Source: DASZCR01 sp035942915 (GTDB lineage: Bacteria > Acidobacteriota > Blastocatellia > Pyrinomonadales > Pyrinomonadaceae). Taken from it: 17,917 nt of DNA. The stretch lies in assembly GCA_035942915.1 (NCBI GenBank), contig DASZCR010000379.1:1-17917 (forward strand), given 5' to 3'. The translations under genes were made by a program, and so were the position numbers. The notes under the pieces are model-generated. The model saw only the letters and a list, made by a program, of their open reading frames with translations. It ran no database searches and had not been told where the DNA came from. This document shows positions 7,255-13,387 of this stretch, piece after piece. Numbering within the stretch: the first letter of the stretch is position 1; the number at the start of each line of letters is the position of its first letter.

Positions 7255-7286
7255 CGGATGAGAGATGAGCATCTCGCTCTCATCCG
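7255..7286. repeat. 10-bp inverted repeat between xdh FAD gene and allB
   Basis: CGGATGAGAG at 7255-7264 pairs exactly with CTCTCATCCG at 7277-7286 around a 12-base loop. An alternative inner hairpin (GAGATG / CATCTC, 7262-7273) overlaps one arm, so two mutually exclusive folds exist. It lies 30 bp after the stop of the FAD subunit and about 77 bp before the allB start, both on the minus strand. No U-run follows on that strand, so a classical intrinsic terminator is unlikely. An operator or an mRNA processing/stability element are other possibilities. Confidence 0.55.
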
Positions 7287-7315
7287 TGCGCGTCCGGGCG
7301 TTGGGCGGTGGGCGT

Positions 7316-8179
7316 TTACTGAAGCCGTTCGAGGAAGTCTCTCAGCAGGTTGCGCGCGACGTGCAGGCGGTAGCGGGCGGTCGAGCGCAGGTCGTCAATC
7401 GGCGACAACTCCTGCGACAACTCTGCGGAGGCCGCGTCGAGCGTCGCCGCGTCGAGCGCGCGCCCATGCAAGAACTGTTCGACGCGCGTGCAGCGCACCA
7501 CCGTCGGGGCGACGCTGCCGAGCGCGAGCCGCACATGCGCGAGGCGTCCGTCAACGGTCTCGGCCGCCGCCGCGAAGCAGACCTTCGAGATGGCCTGCGC
7601 CTTGCGCGTCCCGACCTTGCGGTAGTAGTGGCGCATGGTCTGTGCGGCGCGGCGCGGCAGACGCAGACGAGCGAGCAACTCGTCTGCGCGCATGACGGTC
7701 TGCTTGTAGCCCGTGTGGAAGTCTCTGTAGGCGACCCAACGCGCGCCGGAAGCGGAGATGAGTTCGACCTCCGCATCGTAGGCGAGGAGCGCGGGCGGGG
7801 AGTCTGCGGCGGGCGAGGCGTTGCAGATGTTGCCGCCGAGCGTGCCGCGATTCTGAATGGCAGGGCCGCCCGTCTCGGCCGCCGCGCGACAGAGCGAGGG
7901 AAACTCGCGCGCCAGCGTCGCGTTGCGCCGCACGTCGCTGTAGGTCGTCAGCGCGCCGAGCGTGACCCATTCGGCAGACTCCTCTATCCGGCGCAACTCT
8001 CGCAGGTGCCAGATGCTGAAATATCGTCTGTGCTCAAGACGCCCCGCTTCGAGCAGCACCATCAAGTCCGTCCCGCCCGCGAAAGCGCGCCACGCGCCCG
8101 GTTCGCGCGCCAGCAGTTCGAGCGCGTCCGTGAGCGTGCGCGGCACTTTCAATTCGTAAGCCGGAAGATAAGCCCTCAT
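7316..8179 (-). CDS. Xanthine dehydrogenase FAD-binding subunit
   Basis: A 287-residue medium subunit of a three-subunit molybdenum hydroxylase. It takes electrons from the [2Fe-2S] clusters to FAD and on to NAD+ or another acceptor. The FAD pyrophosphate loop AGGTDLMV is at 34-41, and the second FAD motif NRGTLGGNICNASPAAD at 110-126 is complete. The C-terminal CO-dehydrogenase flavoprotein domain follows (VRLALGSVAPTVVRCTRVE). Length is typical. Its start (ATG 8177-8179) is 19 bp after the stop of a secreted protein of unknown function and has only a weak ribosome binding site, so it probably depends on transcription and translation from upstream. It is separated by two unrelated genes from the Fe-S and Mo subunits that it must join, which is unusual. 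Confidence 0.93.
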   Translation of the reverse strand: MRAYLPAYELKVPRTLTDALELLAREPGAWRAFAGGTDLMVLLEAGRLEHRRYFSIWHLRELRRIEESAEWVTLGALTTYSDVRRNATLAREFPSLCRAAAETGGPAIQNRGTLGGNICNASPAADSPPALLAYDAEVELISASGARWVAYRDFHTGYKQTVMRADELLARLRLPRRAAQTMRHYYRKVGTRKAQAISKVCFAAAAETVDGRLAHVRLALGSVAPTVVRCTRVEQFLHGRALDAATLDAASAELSQELSPIDDLRSTARYRLHVARNLLRDFLERLQ

Positions 8180-8198
8180 AATTTTTCAACGATGAACT

Positions 8199-9905
8199 TC
8201 AACGCCTCGCCTGTTGCTCCGGCGCAAGCTCTTCTGCTTTCCATTGAGAGACGGCCGCCAGCGCCGCTATCCGCCGCAGTCGCTCCTTGAGCGTCTGCGC
8301 GGCGAGCAGAGAGCGCGTCTCGTTGCGCGCGGCGAACGCCTTGAAGACATTCGTCTCGAAACCCGTCCACCCGTCGCCCGCTTCGACCTCCGTGCGATTG
8401 GCCGCCGCAATCATCTCGTCCAACACTTCAAAGGCGGTTCCCTCGTCAATCGGCAGGAGCAGTTTCGCCAGCTTAGAGAGGCTCGTCAAGACCGGGTCAA
8501 CCTGCTTGCTGTTGACCATCGCGGAGGCGGGGATGCCTGCCGGGGGCGCGGCGAGCGTTCTGTCCGACTGTCGGAGATGTCTGACGGCCTGCGTGACGAG
8601 CGTCGCAGCGCAGGCGTGGTCTTTCTTGGCGATGCATTTTTCAATAATCGCGGGATAGACATTGAGCAGCGAGGTCGCCTTGTTGAGTTGTGCGGCGAGG
8701 CGCTGCGCGCCGTTGGTGTCGCCTGCGGCGGCGAGGCTCAGGGCTTCGCGCAGGTTGACGATTTCGAGCCAGTGGGTTTTCTGCGCGGCGGCGTCGAGTT
8801 TGTCAATCAACTTGCGTGCTTTGGCGAAGTCGCCGCGATTGATGGCGGCATTAATCTCGCGCTCGTCGGCGCGCTCTTTTCCGTACGCCTCTTTCATCCG
8901 CTTTTCGTACCGCTTGTCGTAGACATCCTCAAGGCTCGTCTTCGGGAGTGGTTCTTCGCCGGGCGCACGCGTCCGCATCTCCAAATCCAGAAACCTCTCG
9001 GTCAACTCCGGCGCGTACTGCCTGACCAGATGCCAAATGGACAGGAGTTCCAGCCGGGCGGCTTGCATCTGGCGGGGCTTCTTCCTGCTTACCGTGTCAA
9101 TGACATAGCCGACATATTCTCGCATGGCGGCCGCGCCCGGTGGCGGCACACCCTTCTGAGAAGACATAAAGGTGTACCGATGTGGCTTGAAAAGCATACC
9201 GAGGGAAATCCACGTTCTGAGGTCGCTGTTGTCGTGATGCGCAACGGGAAAGCTTCTCAGGAGGATTAAATATTGGAGGAGGATGTTGTCGGCAGCCGCG
9301 CGGTCTTTCTTCGCGATTTCGTTAATCGCATGGATGGTTTCGACACGGCTCACGTCAATGTTCAATGCCTTGAGCGCGTACTCGCTGGCGGCTGCGATAT
9401 CGCCGTTGGCGACAGCCTCGTGAGCAAATTGCACGTAGGCAGATTGTTCTTCGTGCATCCCTAGCTTTTGCGCTGCCAACCGGGCTAGTTCCTCGCGGAA
9501 GGCTTTGTCGCGATTAGCCACTTCAAGTACGCGACTCCTGATAGCACTTACCGCCCGACCTTTAGCCGACGGGAGTTGCGGCTGTGCTCCGACGGGGATG
9601 CTGCGCAGCCTGCGTTGTTCCTCTTCCGGCGGCATCGTCAATTCATACGCCTCGCGCAGCAGTTTCTTCGCCCACGCCACATCAACGTGCCATGCCGCGT
9701 CCGCAATCTCCGCCTGAGCCGCCGCACGCGCCAACGGAGTATCAAGATTCAACGCGTCCGACGCGAGGAACTGCAAATCCGCAAGCAAAGCGAGCCGCTT
9801 TAGCTCAACCTCGTTCGCCTTATCGTCTGTCCGAGTCACATCACTTTGACTCAGGCCAGTCCCGCCAAGCAGCAGTAGCAGTATGAGTGACATTACCTGA
9901 CGCAT
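8199..9905 (-). CDS. Secreted helical-repeat protein of unknown function
   Basis: I do not recognise a named family. The start is taken at ATG 9905, giving 568 residues, because AAGGAGG stands eight bases upstream and a clear Sec signal peptide follows (MRQVMSLILLLLLGGTGLSQ). A longer frame to 9986 would read through the palindrome at 9943-9982. There is no lipobox Cys, so the product is probably periplasmic or released. The rest is predicted almost wholly alpha-helical with TPR-like Ala/Leu/Arg patterning, for example LARAAAQAEIADAAWHVDVAWAKKLLREAYEL split across two helices and YALKALNIDVSRVETIHAI. I recall similar 'LAKAEIADAAW..WAKKLLREAYEL' proteins as lineage-specific paralogues in Acidobacteriota. 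It lies between xdh subunit genes with no evident enzymatic link. Confidence 0.7.
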   Translation of the reverse strand: MRQVMSLILLLLLGGTGLSQSDVTRTDDKANEVELKRLALLADLQFLASDALNLDTPLARAAAQAEIADAAWHVDVAWAKKLLREAYELTMPPEEEQRRLRSIPVGAQPQLPSAKGRAVSAIRSRVLEVANRDKAFREELARLAAQKLGMHEEQSAYVQFAHEAVANGDIAAASEYALKALNIDVSRVETIHAINEIAKKDRAAADNILLQYLILLRSFPVAHHDNSDLRTWISLGMLFKPHRYTFMSSQKGVPPPGAAAMREYVGYVIDTVSRKKPRQMQAARLELLSIWHLVRQYAPELTERFLDLEMRTRAPGEEPLPKTSLEDVYDKRYEKRMKEAYGKERADEREINAAINRGDFAKARKLIDKLDAAAQKTHWLEIVNLREALSLAAAGDTNGAQRLAAQLNKATSLLNVYPAIIEKCIAKKDHACAATLVTQAVRHLRQSDRTLAAPPAGIPASAMVNSKQVDPVLTSLSKLAKLLLPIDEGTAFEVLDEMIAAANRTEVEAGDGWTGFETNVFKAFAARNETRSLLAAQTLKERLRRIAALAAVSQWKAEELAPEQQARR

Positions 9906-9942
9906 TATGCTTCCCTCCTTTAGATTAGGTGAACGCTGCGAC

Positions 9943-9982
9943 GTAGGCGAAGTTTCCGAACGTGTTCGGAAACTTCGCCTAC
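9943..9982. repeat. 40-bp near-perfect palindrome (19-bp arms, 2-base centre)
   Basis: GTAGGCGAAGTTTCCGAAC (9943-9961) is followed by GT and then by its exact reverse complement (9964-9982). It fills the gap between the stop of the small secreted protein (9995) and the ribosome binding site of the 568-residue protein (start 9905). The 2-base loop is too tight for a normal RNA hairpin, so the top of the stem would open. No T-run follows. It resembles a dispersed intergenic palindromic element more than a terminator. Confidence 0.85.
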
Positions 9983-9994
9983 ACACTCAAAACT

Positions 9995-10303
9995 TCATTC
10001 AGCGACAGGTGCGTCCAGCATTTGCTCTGCTTCTGCTCGTTTCTTCTTACACATTTCGGCTGCTTCCTCATCAGTCCTTGAATCTAAGACGGTGCAAGGG
10101 CCACCTTTAGCCGGGCAGAGGGCGAAATAGTTACCGGCTGAACTGTCGCAGCCTACCCATAACGTCTCTCCACCGGCATTTGTATCGACGTGGTAAGTCT
10201 CGCCTCGAACGACGATGACTGACGAGTTGGCGAGCACCAGAGTAGTAACGAGGGTGAAAGTGAAGAGACGCAGCTTTTTTGCGAGGCGCTTCAAGGTGAG
10301 CAT
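9995..10303 (-). CDS. Small secreted cysteine-containing protein, unknown function
   Basis: A 102-residue protein with a good ribosome binding site (AAGGAG seven bases before ATG 10303). A basic N-terminus (MLTLKRLAKKLRLF) and a hydrophobic stretch to about residue 32 form a signal peptide or anchor. The mature part has four cysteines, C52 (WVGCDSS), C63 (ALCPAK), C70 (GGPC) and C85 (AEMCKKK), an arrangement that would allow two disulfides outside the cytoplasm. The C-terminus is a charged helix (SRTDEEAAEMCKKKRAEAEQ). I recognise no family. A strong predicted promoter lies about 130 bp upstream. The next gene downstream is the larger secreted protein, after the 40-bp palindrome. Confidence 0.65.
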   Translation of the reverse strand: MLTLKRLAKKLRLFTFTLVTTLVLANSSVIVVRGETYHVDTNAGGETLWVGCDSSAGNYFALCPAKGGPCTVLDSRTDEEAAEMCKKKRAEAEQMLDAPVAE

Positions 10304-10437
10304 GGATTTCTCCTTCTGGTTTTCGTGTGCAGTTGAGGTTGCAAGTCACACCGGGGTGGACGGCGCGGCCAGAGAGGTGAAAGCGGGTGTCTGATGCTCT
10401 GCCGGGTAGGTGGGTAAAGCAGAAGTATTCAGAACAG

Positions 10438-10469
10438 GGTCAGCATACACCTGTCCGCTGACCTGTCAA
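10438..10469 (-). promoter_or_regulatory. Predicted sigma70-like promoter with overlapping palindrome, inside the xdh cluster
   Basis: On the minus strand a perfect -35 box TTGACA (plus 10464-10469) is separated by 16 bp from a -10 box TATGCT (plus 10442-10447). The palindrome GGTCAGC / GCTGACC (10438-10444 and 10457-10463, 12-base centre) covers the spacer and the -10 box, as a repressor site would. It begins 22 bp after the stop of the [2Fe-2S] gene and would start transcription near 10435, leaving a leader of roughly 130 nt before the small secreted protein. The direct repeat ACAGGT-cagcgg-ACAGGT also lies within it. Confidence 0.6.
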
Positions 10470-10491
10470 CAGATATCCTGACGCGCGCGGC

Positions 10492-10971
10492 TCACGCCTC
10501 TTTTTTGACGGCGGCGAGGACGGACTCGAAGATTTTCATGTAGCCGGTGCAGCGACAGAGGTTTCCGGCGAGGGCTTCGCGGACTGCCCGCTCGTCCGGT
10601 TGCGGGTTGCTGCGCAGCAGGCTCACGGCGGCCAGTATCATGCCCGGCGTGCAGATGCCGCACTGCGCGCCGCCGTGTTCGACGAAGGCGACTTGCACCG
10701 CGTCTAATTGCTCATCGCTCGCGGCGACGCCCTCAATCGTCGTCACCTCCGCGCCTTCAACCTGCGCTAAGGGGACGAGACAACTGTTGACCAGCACGCC
10801 GTCAATCAGCACGGAGCACGCGCCGCATTCGCCCTCGCCGCAGCCCTCCTTCGTCCCCGTCAGGCGCAGACGCCCGCGCAACACGTCGAGCAGACGCGCC
10901 AGAGGGTGCGCCTTCAGCGTCACGTCTGCGCCGTTGACACGGCAACGTACCTGCGCCTCTTGCTCAACCAC
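10492..10971 (-). CDS. Xanthine dehydrogenase [2Fe-2S] iron-sulfur subunit
   Basis: A 159-residue small subunit that relays electrons from the molybdenum cofactor to FAD. Both clusters are fully coordinated. The plant-ferredoxin-type cluster uses C44, C49, C52 and C64 (GCGEGECGACSVLIDG then NSC). The helical-domain cluster uses C104, C107, C139 and C141 (QCGICTPGM and GNLCRCTGYMKI). The start is set at GTG 10971: GGAGGGG lies six bases before it, the resulting N-terminus fits the family, and it overlaps the end of the Mo-subunit gene by only 8 bp. An ATG at 11022 is in frame but would add 17 atypical residues and a 59-bp overlap. Translational coupling with the Mo subunit is implied. Confidence 0.95.
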   Translation of the reverse strand: MVEQEAQVRCRVNGADVTLKAHPLARLLDVLRGRLRLTGTKEGCGEGECGACSVLIDGVLVNSCLVPLAQVEGAEVTTIEGVAASDEQLDAVQVAFVEHGGAQCGICTPGMILAAVSLLRSNPQPDERAVREALAGNLCRCTGYMKIFESVLAAVKKEA

Positions 10972-13225
10972 GTTCGACCCCTCCGGCCAACACTTCCGTG
11001 TCCGCCTCTGCGAGCGCGTCAAATAAGTCTTCCGGCATCAGCGGGACGTGTCTGAAGCTGATGCCCGTCGCGTTTTCGATGGCGTTGAGGATGGCGGGCG
11101 CGGGGCCGTCCATCGGCAGTTCGCCGATGCCCTTTGCGCCGAAGGGGCCGTGCGTCGAAGGGTTTTCAAAGAAGTAGACGCGCACGGGCGGGATGTCGGC
11201 CGAGGTCGGGATGATGTAGTTCGTCATCTGGTTGTTGAGCATCCGCCCGTCTTGCCAGACCACCTTCTCGTAGAGCGCAAACCCGATGCCCTGCGCCACG
11301 CCGCCTTCAATCTGTCCGGCCGCCAGCACCGGATGAATCACCTTGCCGACCTCCTGCACGGCGACGAAATCCTCGACGTGCGCCTCGTAGGTCAGCGTGT
11401 CAACGGAGACCTCCGCGACGTAGACCGCCCAAGCGTATGCGCCGTAGGCGTCGCCCCTGTAGCGTTCGTCGTCCCAGTTGATATCGGCAGGCTGCTTGTA
11501 CTGGCTGAACGTTCTGAGCGCGCCGAAGCGTTCGACGTAGGAGCGACACGCGCTGCGAAACTCCTCCTGAGAATATTGCTCCTTGAGCAGCCCCGCGCCC
11601 GCGAGCGTCTGACGAAGGCCGACGGCCGCGCTCTCGACCAATTTGCCGACAATCATGCAGGTGCGCGAGGCGACCGTCGGGCCGCTGTTCGGGACGTTGG
11701 CCGTGTCGGGCTGCGCCATCTCGACCAATTCGTAATCGATGCCGAGCGCGTCGGCCGCAATCTGCGCGAAGATGGTGTTCGTCCCCTGTCCAATCTCCGT
11801 ACTCGCGGAGAGCACACGCACACGCCCCTCCTCTGTCGCCTCGATGCCCACGACCGATTCCAGATACTTCTCGCCGGAGCCTGTAAAGCCCGCGCCGTGC
11901 ATGAAGGAGGCGAAGCCGATGCCGCGCTTGATGCGGCTCGTGGCGTTCTCGCGCGCGAACCGCTCGCGCTTGCCCCGAAAATCTGTTAACTCAAAGGCGC
12001 GTTCGAGTAAGCCTTCGAGGTCAACCCGCTCGCGTATGACCTGTCCGGTCGCGGTCGTCTCGCCTTCGTGTATGAAGTTGCGCCGACGCAACTCTTCGGG
12101 CGCGAGGCCGACGGCGCGTGCGACGCAATCGAGGTGGCGTTCGAGTGCGAAGACGCTCTGCGGCGCGCCGAAGCCGCGAAACGCGCCGTGCGGCGGGGCG
12201 TTCGTCGCGACAGCCTGACTCCTGATTCTGACGTTCGGGCAGTTGTAAGGGCCTGCGGCGTGAATCGTCCCGCGCGAGAGCACGACGGATGAAAGCGTCG
12301 CGTATGCGCCGCCGTCCACCGTGAAATCAATCTCCATCGCGCGCAGTCGCCCTTCGCGCGTGACGGCCGTGCGATGACGCGTCAGCGAAGGGTGCCGCTT
12401 CGTCGTCGCCGACATGTCTTCGGCGCGGTCGTAGACGAGTTTGACGGGGCGGCCGGACTTCCACGCCAGCAGCGCGGCATGACCGGCCAACATCGAAGGG
12501 TATTCCTCTTTGCCGCCGAAGCCGCCGCCCGTCTCCGTCTGGATGACGCGGATGCGTTCTTCGGGCAGGTCGAACAGTTTGATGAGAGCCTTGTGCACGT
12601 AGTAAGGGCACTGCATAGAACCCCAGACGGTGACGCCCTCCTGCGCGGAGGCGACGGCGACCACGCCGTTCGTCTCGATGTAGAGTTGCTCCTGCGCGCC
12701 CGTCCGATACTCGCCCTCGACGATGATGATGTCGTCTTCGTTCAAGGCTTCGTCCACGTCGCCCTTCTCGACGAGGTAAGTCTTAAAGACGTTGTCCGCG
12801 CCCCAGATAATCTCTTTCTTCGCCAGCGAATCATCGAGATTGAAGACGGCGGGCAGCGGCTCTATCCGCAACTCGACGCAGCGGCGCGCCTCTTCGAGCA
12901 GGTACTTGTCTGTGTGCGCGAGCAGGAGGACGGGCTCTTCGGGATGGTTGACGACGCCGTCTGCCAGATAGGGTTGGTCGAGGAGAATGAGCGCGACGCT
13001 GTTTGCGCCGGGAATGTCGGCGGCCGTGACGATGGTGAACTCGTCCCAGGGGATGCCTTCGCCGAAGACGATTTCCTCGATGCGCCCGCGCGCGACGGGG
13101 CTGCGGACGGTCGCGCCGTAGAGCATCCCTTCAAACTCAAGGTCGTCGATGTAGAGGGCGCGCCCCGTAACCTTGTCGCGCCCCTCCTTGCGCGGGACTG
13201 CACGACCGACAATCTGTTTGCCCAT
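10964..13225 (-). CDS. Xanthine dehydrogenase molybdenum cofactor-binding subunit
   Basis: A 753-residue large subunit carrying molybdopterin and the hydroxylation site for hypoxanthine/xanthine to urate. Residues that define purine specificity in bovine xanthine oxidoreductase are all present: Q205 in the GSMQCP loop (Q767), E240 in GGGFGGKEE (E802), R350 in GAFRGFGAPQ (R880), and the catalytic base E702 in GAKGIGELPMDG (E1261). Having both E802 and R880 equivalents argues for a purine substrate rather than aldehydes, nicotinate or CO. The start ATG 13225 has GGAG nine bases upstream and a strong predicted promoter immediately before. It is the first gene of the purine cluster and overlaps the Fe-S gene by 8 bp. 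The bovine correspondences are from memory of the family alignment. Confidence 0.95.
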   Translation of the reverse strand: MGKQIVGRAVPRKEGRDKVTGRALYIDDLEFEGMLYGATVRSPVARGRIEEIVFGEGIPWDEFTIVTAADIPGANSVALILLDQPYLADGVVNHPEEPVLLLAHTDKYLLEEARRCVELRIEPLPAVFNLDDSLAKKEIIWGADNVFKTYLVEKGDVDEALNEDDIIIVEGEYRTGAQEQLYIETNGVVAVASAQEGVTVWGSMQCPYYVHKALIKLFDLPEERIRVIQTETGGGFGGKEEYPSMLAGHAALLAWKSGRPVKLVYDRAEDMSATTKRHPSLTRHRTAVTREGRLRAMEIDFTVDGGAYATLSSVVLSRGTIHAAGPYNCPNVRIRSQAVATNAPPHGAFRGFGAPQSVFALERHLDCVARAVGLAPEELRRRNFIHEGETTATGQVIRERVDLEGLLERAFELTDFRGKRERFARENATSRIKRGIGFASFMHGAGFTGSGEKYLESVVGIEATEEGRVRVLSASTEIGQGTNTIFAQIAADALGIDYELVEMAQPDTANVPNSGPTVASRTCMIVGKLVESAAVGLRQTLAGAGLLKEQYSQEEFRSACRSYVERFGALRTFSQYKQPADINWDDERYRGDAYGAYAWAVYVAEVSVDTLTYEAHVEDFVAVQEVGKVIHPVLAAGQIEGGVAQGIGFALYEKVVWQDGRMLNNQMTNYIIPTSADIPPVRVYFFENPSTHGPFGAKGIGELPMDGPAPAILNAIENATGISFRHVPLMPEDLFDALAEADTEVLAGGVERG

Positions 13226-13248
13226 TCACACTCGCTCCAAAGAAAATC

Positions 13249-13285
13249 CGCGACCGAATATAGCCCATCGGTCGCGCCATGTGAA
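13249..13285 (-). promoter_or_regulatory. Predicted xdh promoter with operator-like palindrome over the -10 box
   Basis: On the minus strand TTCACA (plus 13280-13285; one mismatch to TTGACA) is followed after exactly 17 bp by TATATT (plus 13257-13262; one mismatch to TATAAT). Transcription would start near 13250, giving a leader of about 25 nt before the Mo-subunit ATG. A palindrome CGCGACCGA / TCGGTCGCG (13249-13257 and 13268-13276, 10-base centre) runs from the spacer over the -10 box to the start point. This geometry is typical for repression by a dimeric regulator, and purine-responsive repressors are the natural candidates. No regulator gene lies in the window. Confidence 0.65.
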
Positions 13286-13319
13286 ACGGTCTCGGCGGCC
13301 TCTCCCGCGCGAGATTTAA

Positions 13320-13348
13320 TTTGCACGCGGGGACGCAAGTGGTGCAAA
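13320..13348 (-). terminator. Weak hairpin after the RND gene, possible terminator
   Basis: TTTGCAC (13320-13326) and GTGCAAA (13342-13348) pair around a 15-base loop, about 40 bp beyond the RND transporter stop at 13388. On the minus strand the stem is followed by TTAAAT and not by a run of T, so it would be a poor intrinsic terminator at best. It may still separate the efflux operon from the xdh promoter about 35 bp further on. Confidence 0.25.
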
Positions 13349-13387
13349 GAAGAAAGGAGGGTTGACGTTTGAGACCGGGCGGCGGCG

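Noticed and set aside
7265..8290. 341-residue plus-strand frame, and similar long frames at 4653-5645, 5793-6617, 8214-9269, 11048-11989 and 12374-13372
   Set aside because: All lie antisense to well-supported genes, have no recognisable domains, and are expected where third codon positions are very GC-rich.
9906..9986. Upstream start (9986) for the 568-residue secreted protein
   Set aside because: It would read through the 40-bp palindrome and bury the signal peptide; ATG 9905 has AAGGAGG at eight bases and an immediate signal sequence.
10304..10435. Structured regulatory RNA in the leader of the small secreted protein
   Set aside because: The leader is pyrimidine-rich on the transcribed strand and I see no convincing long helices or known riboswitch consensus.
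10972..11022. ATG 11022 as start of the [2Fe-2S] subunit
   Set aside because: It adds 17 residues unlike the family N-terminus and a 59-bp overlap with the Mo subunit; GTG 10971 has a GGAGGGG ribosome binding site.
13226..13387. Purine or xanthine riboswitch before xdh
   Set aside because: The predicted leader is only about 25 nt and contains no paired structure of riboswitch size; the palindrome sits at the promoter, favouring a protein operator.
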